In this document: piece by piece, positions 18,708 to 30,043 of the stretch
How positions within the stretch are numbered: the stretch's first letter is position 1
Layout of the letters: every line of letters starts with the position of its first letter
Made by a program: the position numbers and the translations under genes
NCBI RefSeq assembly: GCF_014652695.1
Contig: NZ_BMZH01000003.1
Span: 62,001 to 126,000 of the forward strand
Reading direction: 5' to 3'
Source of the DNA: Algimonas arctica
Lineage (GTDB): Bacteria; Pseudomonadota; Alphaproteobacteria; Caulobacterales; Maricaulaceae
Length of the DNA: 64,000 nt
The notes under the pieces: generated by a model
What the model saw: only the letters and a program-made list of their open reading frames with translations
Database searches by the model: none
Told to the model about the DNA's origin: nothing

Positions 18708-19843
18708 CCGACGCCTTTCCTCTCTCTGGCCTGATTGCGCCGGGCTTTGAGCCTGTCCGCGACGCCGTATTTGAGAATTTCACGCAACGTGACGAACTCG
18801 GCTGTCAGGTCGCCATTTTCAAGCACGGCGAACCCGTGGTCGATATTTGCGCCGGATGGTCCGACCGAAAAAAGACGGTCGCCGTGACGCCAAACACTTT
18901 GTTCTCCGTCTACTCTAGCGGCAAAGCGATGGCCGCACTCGTTATCGCCCACCTCGTCGAACTCGGTCATCTCGATTATGAACAGCCCGTCGCCGATATT
19001 TGGCCCGAATTTTCCGCGCACGGCAAGGGTGCGCTGACGATTGGGCAGATGATGAGCCATCAATCAGGGCTTTGCGGGATTACGGACCCGGATTTTGACC
19101 CGCAAGACTGGATCAATTTTGACAAAGTGATCGCGGTTCTCGAAGATCAAGAACCACTGTTTCCGCCCGGTAGCCAGAGTGGTTATCATCCTGTGACGTT
19201 CGGGTTTCTCGCCGGAGAAGTGGCGCGGCGCGCAGATCCAAAACAGCGTCGGCTCGGTTTGATCTTAGCCGAAGATTTGAGCCAACCCGCGCACGCCGAC
19301 GTCCATCTTGGCCTCCCCGCTGCGGACAATGCGCGTGTGTCACAAATCGTTAAACCCCGTGCGATGGCGGACCTTGGTGAATTAACTGTGGCCAAAAAAT
19401 TCGCCTTTCTCAAACCGTGGTCATCCCCGGGACGCATCAGTGGCGATCAATGGCGAGAAGCGGAACTCGCGGGCTCAAACTGTCAGGCGACTGCCGCTGG
19501 TATCGGGGCCATGATGGGCGCTTTCGCGACGGGTCAGGTGGCATCGCGGACCGTCTTAAGCGAACCGACACGCACAGCCGCAACCCGCTCTCGCATTGAC
19601 GGCCCGGATGCGGTGTTGCCGTTTACAATCGACTTTGCGGCTGGCGTGATGCGCAATGCGCCTAACTTTGCCTATGGTCCTAATCCAGAAACACTCGGTC
19701 ATTCAGGCTGGGGCGGATCCGCCGTATTCGCCGATCCTAAGACGGGCCTACACGGGGCCTATGTCATGAACCGTCAGCAAAACCACCTCATGGGCGACCC
19801 CCGGGCAAACCGGGTTATTCATGCAGCGTTCGACACACTTTAA
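18704..19843 (+). CDS. Serine hydrolase, class C beta-lactamase-like (EstB-type esterase)
   Basis: A 379-residue cytosolic-looking protein of the beta-lactamase-related family. The S-x-x-K catalytic motif is at S71-K74 (FSVYSSGKAMA), a Tyr-containing YHPVTFGFLAGEVARR stands for the second motif, and GHSGWGGSAVFADP near the C terminus for the third. Members act as esterases or lipases rather than true beta-lactamases. It has a four-base overlap with pdxY and lies 23 bases ahead of the thioesterase pair. Confidence 0.88.
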   Translation: MTDAFPLSGLIAPGFEPVRDAVFENFTQRDELGCQVAIFKHGEPVVDICAGWSDRKKTVAVTPNTLFSVYSSGKAMAALVIAHLVELGHLDYEQPVADIWPEFSAHGKGALTIGQMMSHQSGLCGITDPDFDPQDWINFDKVIAVLEDQEPLFPPGSQSGYHPVTFGFLAGEVARRADPKQRRLGLILAEDLSQPAHADVHLGLPAADNARVSQIVKPRAMADLGELTVAKKFAFLKPWSSPGRISGDQWREAELAGSNCQATAAGIGAMMGAFATGQVASRTVLSEPTRTAATRSRIDGPDAVLPFTIDFAAGVMRNAPNFAYGPNPETLGHSGWGGSAVFADPKTGLHGAYVMNRQQNHLMGDPRANRVIHAAFDTL

Positions 19844-19866
19844 AAATCCGAAATGGACAGGCTCAA

Positions 19867-20385
19867 ATGGATATGAATGAACGGCTTAAATTGTTCTGGG
19901 AGGTCGGCGCCAGCATGGTCAACGGAACACCGCATGCGCGCGAATTGGGCATCCAATTTGTCGCGATCGGAGATAGTCAAGCCACCCTTGCTCTGCCCTA
20001 TTCCGAACCTTTAGTCGGCGACATTCAAACTGGCGTTGTTCATGGCGGAGCCGTGACCACCCTATTGGATCAGGCCTGCGGGCTTGCCGCCTTCACCGGA
20101 TTCGACACGCTGGGAGGGCTCGCAACCCTGTCTTTGCGAATTGATTATCAACGGGCCGCAAAACCGGGTCAGACCATCATCGGTATGGCGGAATGCTACA
20201 AAACGACCAAACATGTCGCTTTCCTGCGCGCCGTTGCGCATGACGGCGATGAGACCGATCCCGTGGCGACTGCGCAAGCGACCTTCATGAGTACAGGGCC
20301 ACGCGTCTCGTTCGAAGATGCGCTGAAGGCCCGGATGGAAAAAGCCGAAAAACAGACCCAAACAAAAACGAGGTCATCCTCATGA
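19867..20385 (+). CDS. PaaI family hotdog thioesterase
   Basis: A 172-residue single-hotdog acyl-CoA thioesterase-like protein: VHGGAVTTLLDQACGLAA (catalytic-loop region with the usual HGG), LGGLATLSLRIDYQRAAKPGQ, then the strand EC..TTKHVAFLRAVAHD. Such enzymes hydrolyse acyl-CoA, often aromatic catabolism intermediates. Its stop overlaps a second PaaI gene by four bases. Confidence 0.88.
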   Translation: MDMNERLKLFWEVGASMVNGTPHARELGIQFVAIGDSQATLALPYSEPLVGDIQTGVVHGGAVTTLLDQACGLAAFTGFDTLGGLATLSLRIDYQRAAKPGQTIIGMAECYKTTKHVAFLRAVAHDGDETDPVATAQATFMSTGPRVSFEDALKARMEKAEKQTQTKTRSSS

Positions 20386-20801
20386 CCAACCCCATTGAAG
20401 CGATCAAAGAGCGCCTAGCCAACATCCCCTATGCGCAGACTTTAGGGATTGAGACCCAATTTATGGGCGAAGAATTCACGCTCGTGCTGCCCTATCGTGA
20501 GAGCAATATCGGTAATCCTAGCCTCCCCGCGCTCCATGGCGGCGGCGTTGGCGGTTTCATGGAAGTCTGCGCGATTGCCCAACTCATCCTCAATAACCCG
20601 AACCGAGAATTACCGCGGCCTATCGGTATTAATATCGACTATCTGCGCCGGGGTCGCCCCGTTGAAACTTATGCGCGCGCCCAAATCTTCAAACAAGGCT
20701 CACGCGTTGCCAATCTTCGGGTCCGAGCGTGGCAAGATAGGTTTGAAACGCCTATCGCGACGTTGAACGGGCATTTCCTACTCGGCAAAGATAACACTTA
20801 G
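20382..20801 (+). CDS. PaaI family hotdog thioesterase (second, adjacent)
   Basis: A 139-residue hotdog protein: LPALHGGGVGGFMEVCAIAQ, RPIGINIDYLRRGRPVETYARA, and RVANLRVRAWQ. Its pattern differs from its neighbour enough that the two may form a hetero-oligomer or act on different acyl-CoAs; that is inference. Four-base overlap with the preceding gene shows translational coupling. A terminator follows. Confidence 0.87.
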   Translation: MTNPIEAIKERLANIPYAQTLGIETQFMGEEFTLVLPYRESNIGNPSLPALHGGGVGGFMEVCAIAQLILNNPNRELPRPIGINIDYLRRGRPVETYARAQIFKQGSRVANLRVRAWQDRFETPIATLNGHFLLGKDNT

Positions 20802-20823
20802 GCAGCGCGAGACCCCGGCCCCA

Positions 20824-20855
20824 TAAAAAAAGCCCCGGACAATGTCCGGGGCTTA
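20824..20855. terminator. Bidirectional intrinsic terminator
   Basis: A ten-pair stem AGCCCCGGAC / GTCCGGGGCT with AAT loop, preceded by seven A and followed by TAATAATTTT. It sits between the convergent thioesterase and SapC genes. Confidence 0.85.
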
Positions 20856-20880
20856 ATAATTTTGAAATCAAACTCGCGTG

Positions 20881-21663
20881 CTACGCTTTTGCGGCTTGCT
20901 CTTCGTTGGCAAGGCGAAGCGTCATGTTGACGAGGCGCTGCCAGTTGGAGAGTGAAATCAAGTGAGCATAGACAACGGCTAAGATACCGCGTTCGGCAAG
21001 GCTCTTGAGCTTATCAGCCGGAAGGTTACGCAATTTTTCTTCTGAGATCGCAAAATAATCCGCAATCTTCTGACGTTCACCTGGCGAGCCGTCCGCATTT
21101 TGTCCTTGAAAATGCATATCTTTTGATTCGAACAGATCGAGGTCTTTCAGCTCATTGATCATCGCCGTTGTCGCTTGACGATCCCGCTCAAAATTCTGCA
21201 AAAATCCAAATGCTTCTTTGGTGAAGGTCGATGTGTCTTCACCCGTAAAGAATGGTTGGCCCGGATTTTTATTCGTCACGCATGACGCTTTTTCATCAAC
21301 ACAAACCACAAAACGGTCATTGCCTTGGTCACTCGCCAGCACAAATGGATAACGTCGCGCAAAGGCAGGCATGTAGTAATCAGTATGGAACTGACCGTCC
21401 GTCACGAACAGGTTTTCCTCGGTCCGAATACCCATAACAGCCAGCGGAGAACGGTCTTCGCCCGCAAAAATAATGGGGTAACTCGCCGCAGCCGCACCAA
21501 ATTCAGCTGCCGTCAGAGGCAGGAAATGAGACTTGCGCATGAACTCGAAAGGCTTCGAGACGGGTGTGACGCCGTAGCCTGTATGTTGTTCACGGTTCAG
21601 TGGAACCGGTTTCTCATAGAACATCACGTTTCCACTCACGGTGGGTTGCTGTGCTTCAGCCAT
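20881..21663 (-). CDS. SapC family protein
   Basis: A 260-residue protein with the SapC pattern: EPVPLNREQHTGYGV-like start, FLPLTAAEFGAAAASYPIIF, PLAVMGIRTEENLFV, YMPAFARRYPFVLA, and the region of FTGEDTSTFTKEAFGFLQNFE. SapC is named after an S-layer-related Campylobacter protein, and in alphaproteobacteria SapC genes often lie next to TonB receptors; here it stands alone. No signal peptide. GAGGCGAT precedes the ATG. Confidence 0.88.
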   Translation of the reverse strand: MAEAQQPTVSGNVMFYEKPVPLNREQHTGYGVTPVSKPFEFMRKSHFLPLTAAEFGAAAASYPIIFAGEDRSPLAVMGIRTEENLFVTDGQFHTDYYMPAFARRYPFVLASDQGNDRFVVCVDEKASCVTNKNPGQPFFTGEDTSTFTKEAFGFLQNFERDRQATTAMINELKDLDLFESKDMHFQGQNADGSPGERQKIADYFAISEEKLRNLPADKLKSLAERGILAVVYAHLISLSNWQRLVNMTLRLANEEQAAKA

Positions 21664-21922
21664 TATCGCCTCTTGGAAATAGATTGGGATCGAGTGGAGA
21701 CTTCACGGCGCGCCCATCCCGTACGTCATGCGCCGTGTCTTGACCATCAGGTCGTATTCAACGAAGACCGCGCCTTAGCGGAAGCCCCCGCGCCCTTCAA
21801 CTGTGCTTTTCAGGTCACCAACGCCATGACCGCCCGACACGCAAGCAAAAGCTTTCGCACCGCATAGATGATCTGCGTCCTTAAACTTTGCCATTTGCCC
21901 CCGAACCCCCTATCTGTGGTGA

Positions 21923-22357
21923 ATGGGACATCCTACACCATCTGAACGGCTGAACGCCGCACGCCAAGTCTGCGAGGCGGCTGGTGAGCGCTTTACGCCG
22001 CTACGCGAACATGTGTTGGAACTCGTCATTGAAGATGGCGGGGCGGTCAAAGCCTATGATTTGCTCGACCGGCTTAAACCTGATCGCGGAAGTCCGAAGC
22101 CCCCGACCGTTTACCGGGCGCTCGACTTTCTCTCAAAACTTGGGCTTGTCCACCGGGTCGAAGCCTTGAACGCATTTATCGCCTGTGATCATAGTCATGA
22201 GGGCGATCTGGCTGAATTCTTCATCTGCGAAGGCTGCAGCCATGTCGTGGAACGTCACGCCCATGACCATGCCGATTGCAAACCCGCCGGGTTTGAAATT
22301 ACGCGCAGCGTCATCGAACATTATGGCACATGTGCCACGTGTCGCCCAGCAGCCTAA
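21923..22357 (+). CDS. Fur family transcriptional regulator (Zur-like)
   Basis: A 144-residue Fur-superfamily repressor. The winged helix has ERFTPLREHVLELV and PPTVYRALDFLSKLGLVHRVE (recognition helix), followed by His/Cys-rich metal sites: ACDHSHEGD, FFICEGCSHVVERHAHDHADC and the terminal CATC pair. The two C-x-x-C elements and the YRALDFL pattern suggest the zinc-sensing Zur branch. The gene is followed 23 bases later by a thioesterase; no zinc transporter is close by. Confidence 0.88.
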   Translation: MGHPTPSERLNAARQVCEAAGERFTPLREHVLELVIEDGGAVKAYDLLDRLKPDRGSPKPPTVYRALDFLSKLGLVHRVEALNAFIACDHSHEGDLAEFFICEGCSHVVERHAHDHADCKPAGFEITRSVIEHYGTCATCRPAA

Positions 22358-22380
22358 ATTAAAGACGGCTAAGGACCTTT

Positions 22381-23310
22381 ATGTTTCAAACGACTTGGGC
22401 TGGCGATTGTTCTGCATGGGAGTGTGACGAGTTAGGCCATCTTAACATGTCCTTCTATCTCGATAAATTCGAGCAGGCGCGCATGGGATTGTTTGTCCGC
22501 TTGGGCCTCCACGAAGCCTTTCGCACCGGCGCGATCTCGACGGTGCGGTCGCGCGACATCCACATCAAATATTTAGCAGAAGCCCGTCCCGGAAGCCCGT
22601 TACGGATCGAAAGCGCAATCATCGCATTACATGACACAACCGCTGAAGTCGGCCATGTCATGTATCATCGGGACGGACGCATGGCGGCGACCCTGCGAGA
22701 GATTGTCGAACATGTTTATATCCCTGAAGACAAGAAGTTTGCCTGGCCGTCGCGGCTAAAACTTAAAGCGGCAGAGCATATGGATCAGCTGCCGGCCCCC
22801 GCGCGCGCGCGCAACCTGTCCCTTGACTGGGAGCTGAAAAGTCCCGCCGCCTCAGAATTAGACTATCTGGGAGCCGCCGATATTGGTAGCGGGATGTTCC
22901 TCCCCGCCGACACAATGCCCGCGGGTCACGTGCCTTTTTCGAAAATTTTCCGCCGGATCACAACGACATTGGGTTGGTATTCGGGCGGCTGGCCAGAATT
23001 TTCTGACCCGGATTATATTGCCAATGGCGGCTCTGCTGTTGTGCTAGAAATCCGCGTTCACATGCCCAACTTGCTCCGCGCGGGCGATATTTATCATATG
23101 CGCCCCGCTATCGTCGACGCGAATCCGTACACCCGCCTCATCATGCATAATATCCTGAACACATTGACTGGTGAATGCGTTGTGGCCGGTTACGCGGCAG
23201 CTGGATTATTTGATCTCAATGCCCGAAAATTGACGAAGGCAACGGACGAACAAATTGGCGCCTTGATGCAGGCCGGCATTCCGTCTTTGGCACCCCCGTC
23301 AACGCGGTGA
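22381..23310 (+). CDS. Double-hotdog acyl-CoA thioesterase-like protein
   Basis: A 309-residue protein with a clear 4HBT-type N-terminal hotdog: WECDELGHLNMSFYLDKFEQ (Asp in DELGHLN fits the catalytic position) and IHIKYLAEARPGSPLRIES. A second hotdog-like half follows (VVLEIRVHMPNLLRAGDIYHMRPAI). The exact substrate is not visible; carnitine- or acyl-CoA-linked roles are possible. AAGGA lies six bases before the ATG. It converges with the hydrolase gene. Confidence 0.78.
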   Translation: MFQTTWAGDCSAWECDELGHLNMSFYLDKFEQARMGLFVRLGLHEAFRTGAISTVRSRDIHIKYLAEARPGSPLRIESAIIALHDTTAEVGHVMYHRDGRMAATLREIVEHVYIPEDKKFAWPSRLKLKAAEHMDQLPAPARARNLSLDWELKSPAASELDYLGAADIGSGMFLPADTMPAGHVPFSKIFRRITTTLGWYSGGWPEFSDPDYIANGGSAVVLEIRVHMPNLLRAGDIYHMRPAIVDANPYTRLIMHNILNTLTGECVVAGYAAAGLFDLNARKLTKATDEQIGALMQAGIPSLAPPSTR

Positions 23311-23312
23311 AT

Positions 23313-24227
23313 CTAACTGACGGCCCGGTCCAAAACTGAACGTAAAACTTCGGAGGCAAATGCGGGTTCTTGCAGCGGGAACAAATGGTTATACGTCGGC
23401 TGAAATTCGACCGACACACCCGGCTGTAAGCGTTGCAAGCGTTTGCGCTGCCCGGCCGTGCTGACATGTCCCCGCGCGCCTGCAAACACAATCCGACTAT
23501 TATCCGGCAACAACGGAATATGACGAAAAATATTATGCGCTTGCGCCGCAAAGATGGCCTGCTCCCACGACGGGTCGCAAGCGAGGCGCATCTGTCCATC
23601 ATTTGTCTCGATCAACCCACCCTGCAGATAATCGCGCAAGATTCCGTCAGGCACACCTTTGAACGCGCCGCGCCCTTGATAGCGCGCGAAGGCCATCTCT
23701 AAATCATCAAAAACGGATTTCCGCTGTCCCGCTTTGCGCGCAATCGGAATACGGCGTTTCATATAGGCCCGACACGACGCTGTGGTAGCGATTTGCCGGA
23801 ACAACCACGGCACCAGAACTGGATCAAAGCCGACATAACCCGCAACTTTTTTCTTGACTTGCGGCATCGACAAAACGCCGCTGACCGCGCCGTAACTATG
23901 GCCTGCGAGCACAATGGGCGCGTCGACTTTACGATTGAAGAATTCCGCAATATCGTCGGCAAAAATCTGCCAATTCGCTAACCGGGGCACGTCACACGGC
24001 AAGTCAGTCATGCCATGCCCGCGCAAATCAAGAGCCAAGGCGTGAACACCCAGCGGCTCTAGGACAGCCCTGTAGCTCTGGCCATTAAATCCGTTGGCGT
24101 GACAGAAAACGAGGCGCAGAGGCGTCGTCGGATCACCAAACTGCAACGCCGATAGCGTTCCGCCCGGAAGTTCAAAACGAACGCGTTGCAAAATCCTACC
24201 CGATCTTGATGTCGAGATCGTCGGCAA
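23313..24227 (-). CDS. Alpha/beta hydrolase
   Basis: A 304-residue alpha/beta hydrolase: oxyanion region FCHANGFNGQSY, DLRGHGMTD, nucleophile elbow GHSYG (Ser about 111) and a C-terminal YNHLFPLQEP His. The frame begins at a TTG that overlaps the upstream crotonase gene by 32 bases; another in-frame TTG at 24191 is possible, and no ATG is available nearby. It is the last gene of a paiB-crotonase-hydrolase minus-strand run. Confidence 0.85.
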   Translation of the reverse strand: MPTISTSRSGRILQRVRFELPGGTLSALQFGDPTTPLRLVFCHANGFNGQSYRAVLEPLGVHALALDLRGHGMTDLPCDVPRLANWQIFADDIAEFFNRKVDAPIVLAGHSYGAVSGVLSMPQVKKKVAGYVGFDPVLVPWLFRQIATTASCRAYMKRRIPIARKAGQRKSVFDDLEMAFARYQGRGAFKGVPDGILRDYLQGGLIETNDGQMRLACDPSWEQAIFAAQAHNIFRHIPLLPDNSRIVFAGARGHVSTAGQRKRLQRLQPGVSVEFQPTYNHLFPLQEPAFASEVLRSVLDRAVS

Positions 24228-24882
24228 TGGCCTGCTTGAGCCCCGGCATAAGCGTTTGATGACCGCGCGGCTTATTCATCGCAAAGGCGTTCAAGCTAAT
24301 TGTTTTGAAGAATGCGATCGATTTGGCAAGGGCCGCATCCACGTCATCGACGGCTTCGTCCAGATAACCAACCTCGACTGCGGCGTCTGGCGTGAACATC
24401 TCGCCATTGATAAACGCGCGCGAGAAGTGCCGTTGGCTTAATCGGGGTCTGGCCAGTTCGCGGCCAAAATTATGCATCGGCAGACCGTTTGCCGTTTCAG
24501 GCAGACCGACTTGGAACGGGCCGTTTTTCCCGATCCGGTAATCCGCGGCGAGGAATAAAAATGCGCCCAGCGCGATGACATGGCCATCGCCCGCAACAAT
24601 GATGGGCTTGCGGGTTTCCATCATCCGCACGGCAAAGTCAGACCCGCGCTTAACGAGCTGAACCGCCGTGTCCCCGCCGAGCATAAGCTCTTTTAGATTA
24701 TAGCCCGCTGAGAAAATGCCGGCGCGTCCACGGATCACGATGATCTTGGCCTCGGCGTCCGCTTTATCCATCGCCGCATTAATCGCATCGAACATCAGGT
24801 TGGAAAAGGCATTGGCCTTGCCATCATCCAAATGGATCGTCGCAACATCATCGGTCAGGTCGTAGCTTAGTAAATCACTCAT
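24196..24882 (-). CDS. Crotonase/enoyl-CoA hydratase family protein
   Basis: A 228-residue crotonase-fold protein: IHLDDGKANAFSNLM, the oxyanion loop IFSAGYNLKEL, and DGHVIALGAFLFLAADYRIG. It is shorter than typical 260-residue enoyl-CoA hydratases, and no Glu appears at the usual GG-G-x-E position, so true hydratase activity is uncertain. ATGA overlap with paiB upstream and a 32-base overlap with the hydrolase downstream support an operon. Confidence 0.87.
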   Translation of the reverse strand: MSDLLSYDLTDDVATIHLDDGKANAFSNLMFDAINAAMDKADAEAKIIVIRGRAGIFSAGYNLKELMLGGDTAVQLVKRGSDFAVRMMETRKPIIVAGDGHVIALGAFLFLAADYRIGKNGPFQVGLPETANGLPMHNFGRELARPRLSQRHFSRAFINGEMFTPDAAVEVGYLDEAVDDVDAALAKSIAFFKTISLNAFAMNKPRGHQTLMPGLKQAIADDLDIKIG

Positions 24883-25472
24883 GTCTGGGTCGTCTCCATT
24901 TCAGTCGCAAATGCCTCCTCGCCCCGCGCGCGGGCTGCGTCAATGATACGTTTGCGTATAGCGGGGGGCTTATTTCCGGACATTTTGCGAAAGGCTTGTA
25001 GGGCGCTGATCTCTAGCCGCACCGCGACAATGCCGTGACGGATCCTATCAACATAGTCGGGGGCGTCCGATACTGACCACCCATGATCGCCTTCATATGC
25101 CTGTGCTAGCTCTGTGAGATGAGCTGGCAGGTCGGAATCTGGCAAGGCCGTCAGTCGGCCTTGCACCTGCACTGACGTATAATTCCACGTCGGGACACTC
25201 GCGGAGGGGTCGTCATAGAGCGTCGCCGAGACATAGGCGTGTGGACCGGAAAAGACCGCTAAAGCCGGACCGCCGTCCAAGACGGCGCAGATGGGGTTTG
25301 ACCGCGACACATGCCCATAAAGCGCGCCGTGATCCCCGTCGTCGGAGAACAGTAATGGAAGATGCGTGGCCGCCAACCCTTCCACCACCAACAGCGCAAA
25401 CCCGTGTTCGCGCATGATCCGACGCGCGAAGGCAGGATCGTCATCAGTATAATAAGGCGGAGGATATATCAT
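24879..25472 (-). CDS. PaiB-type FMN-binding protein / negative transcriptional regulator family
   Basis: A 197-residue PaiB-family protein: MIYPPPYYTDDDP start, THLPLLFSDD, LYGHVSRSNP, VFSGPHAYVSATLYDD, VPTWNYTSVQVQGRL, and the C-terminal KMSGNKPPAIRKRII helix. PaiB was named in Bacillus as a repressor of sporulation and protease genes; the fold is an FMN-binding split barrel. It heads a three-gene minus-strand operon. Confidence 0.9.
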   Translation of the reverse strand: MIYPPPYYTDDDPAFARRIMREHGFALLVVEGLAATHLPLLFSDDGDHGALYGHVSRSNPICAVLDGGPALAVFSGPHAYVSATLYDDPSASVPTWNYTSVQVQGRLTALPDSDLPAHLTELAQAYEGDHGWSVSDAPDYVDRIRHGIVAVRLEISALQAFRKMSGNKPPAIRKRIIDAARARGEEAFATEMETTQT

Positions 25473-25538
25473 GGAACCACGCTTACCCGTCTTGAGAGCC
25501 AGCGTGGATCAAATTGTGTGACCGCGCGAGCGCCGTCG

Positions 25539-26123
25539 CTATGGCGTCACATCGAATTGCGCGCGGAAATCGCGAGCCACATTGTCTTCCGTGGCAGGCC
25601 GTGCGAGCGTATAAGTCAACATCCCGTCGCTCATCTCGAACGTCCAGACATTAGCGTTTGATACCGCGATACCGTTCTCCGTAAAATTCACTTTGGTGAG
25701 ATCGTCCGCCGGAAACGCCTGCAGCGTCGCCGTTCCGCCATCCCGCGAAAAACCGCCATATTCTGTTACCGCCGAAGGCGAGCCATCAGGCTCAGTATGT
25801 TCGTGGCGGAATTCAAGCGCATCACTATCGCGGCTAACTACCCACGTCCGCGAGCGGTCCTCACCCACAGCCAACGGCATCCGAACCACATCACGCGCAC
25901 ATGTCACAGGCCCAACGACCAGTGTCTGCCCGATCCAATCCGCATCGGCCGCCTGATCGCTGATCACTTGGCCCGTGAAGGTCCCCTCACAAAGCGATGT
26001 GAGATTGTCGAAAAACGCGTCGGTCGGACTGTCCGATGTTTCCGGCGCGCACGATGTAATAAAAAAACACGAACTAAAAAAAAGAGTTCGGACTGCCACA
26101 GCAGCAAATGGATTATCAGTCAT
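25539..26123 (-). CDS. Hypothetical lipoprotein
   Basis: A 194-residue protein starting MTDNPFAAVAVRTLFF with a lipobox ITSC. The mature part looks like a small beta-rich domain (LCEGTFTGQVISDQAADADWIGQTL, then WVVSRDSDALEFRHEHTEPDG) resembling periplasmic proteins of unknown function. ATG 26123 is preceded by AGGATTT; the frame is open further upstream but without features. Its start overlaps the tail of an HNH endonuclease remnant by eight bases. I do not recognise a family. Confidence 0.75.
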   Translation of the reverse strand: MTDNPFAAVAVRTLFFSSCFFITSCAPETSDSPTDAFFDNLTSLCEGTFTGQVISDQAADADWIGQTLVVGPVTCARDVVRMPLAVGEDRSRTWVVSRDSDALEFRHEHTEPDGSPSAVTEYGGFSRDGGTATLQAFPADDLTKVNFTENGIAVSNANVWTFEMSDGMLTYTLARPATEDNVARDFRAQFDVTP

Positions 26124-26443
26124 AAATCCTACAATTATCAAAGTGTTGTTTAAGAAGCTTATGGGAAGGCCACTTCTTCCGATCATTTGGAAGAGTCAAC
26201 TTTCGACCTTCAAGCTCACAGTAGAGCGATTGAGCGCCTGCGTATTCAGAGATATTAGGGTGTAAAACAATTCGAAACCCTTCAGTTATTGCCATCAAAT
26301 TCGCATCAAAAAGAGCATGAATGTCTTTTCGAAGTAACAATCCATTTTTCAACTTCATGAACACCATTACTACTAAATGGCACAATATGCGCTGCATCCA
26401 AGGTTTGGATAATGTTAGTACCTGTAACGGCACACTTCCCCCC
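26116..26443 (-). pseudogene. C-terminal remnant of an HNH endonuclease, frameshifted
   Basis: Directly after the gyrB stop the minus strand encodes KCAVTGTNIIQTLDAAHIVP and FSSNGVHEV in one frame, then NGLLLRKDIHALFDANLMAI and a tail ending with KWPSHKLLKQHFDN in the next frame. Joined, this is the HNH fold of restriction-type endonucleases (CAVTG, AAHIVP, NGLLL-x-x-DIH-x-LFD). The two parts are linked by removing one A from a run of five A near 26345. The whole N-terminal part of such proteins is missing, its place being taken by gyrB. Confidence 0.75.
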
Positions 26444-29199
<2,756 letters not shown>

Positions 29200-29940
29200 C
29201 TATTCCATCGTATAAACTAAGCCGAACCGGGTGATCGTGTCTGTGTTCTCCCTCCCCACAGGGACGTCAGAGTGGTGGTCAACACGGAAGGAGGCGCGGG
29301 CGGCGAGACGGCCGGTCAGGGTCGCGGTGAGACCGAATTCGTTCCAAATGTTCGTGTCAGATTTGGAGTAGATCAGCTCGCTATCATTATAGAGCGAAAC
29401 ATTATCATTGAGCGTCCATTTAAAGTCAGACCCAAACCGAGCAGCGAGTTCATTGGTGCTATTCTGCGCCACGCCGAGTGCGCTTTGCGGTGTCTGACTG
29501 CGATAGCCAAGGCCGCCTTCAAGATTCCAGCCGATGGGGGCGGGCAGAATAACTTCATAACCGAGGCCCGTGCCGAGAAAATAGCCGTCCTCAAACGCGC
29601 CGAAATCATCGCTGAAATAATCAGCATTGGCGTAGGCGTAAAGCCGCTCTGAAATATCGCGGTCGATCTGATAGCCTAGAACAAACCGTTGCTTGTTAGT
29701 GGTTCCAGAGGCGCGACCATAATCGGCGGACGCGTTAAATTTGTGCCGCCAAACGTCGCCGTCTTTCGCTAATTTTAAACCGAGGCCGACATCCGTCGTG
29801 TCTGTGTTGCCTGTTGTCTTTGATCCAGTGAGTGAGGCTTCGCCGCTCCACCCATTGGCAATTTGTGCCTGTGCTGTGAGGGGCAGAAGAGCGAGCGCTG
29901 CGACGGTGATGAGTGATGTTTTTGATATAGTTTTGATCAT
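29200..29940 (-). CDS. DUF481 outer-membrane barrel-type protein (YdiY-like)
   Basis: A 246-residue exported protein with a signal peptide ending in AQA. The mature part begins NGWSGEASLTGSKTTGNTDT, a hallmark of DUF481 (salt-induced outer membrane protein) barrels, followed by alternating strands (YAYANADYFSDDFGAFEDG, GLGYEVILPAPIGWNLEGG) and a C-terminal RFGLVYTME. AAGGAGGA precedes ATG 29940. Function unknown beyond an outer-membrane barrel. Single gene. Confidence 0.88.
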   Translation of the reverse strand: MIKTISKTSLITVAALALLPLTAQAQIANGWSGEASLTGSKTTGNTDTTDVGLGLKLAKDGDVWRHKFNASADYGRASGTTNKQRFVLGYQIDRDISERLYAYANADYFSDDFGAFEDGYFLGTGLGYEVILPAPIGWNLEGGLGYRSQTPQSALGVAQNSTNELAARFGSDFKWTLNDNVSLYNDSELIYSKSDTNIWNEFGLTATLTGRLAARASFRVDHHSDVPVGRENTDTITRFGLVYTME

Positions 29941-30043
29941 GATGATCCTCCTTGAATTCAAAGCAGAGCCTCTGAACCGGACAAGATGTAGGAAAAATGA
30001 ACAGCCCTGCGCTGAGCGCCCAGACGGTGAGGAATCCTGACCG

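Noticed and set aside
21325-21867. 180-residue plus-strand frame over the SapC gene and its upstream gap
   Set aside because: Mostly antisense to SapC and without domain features.
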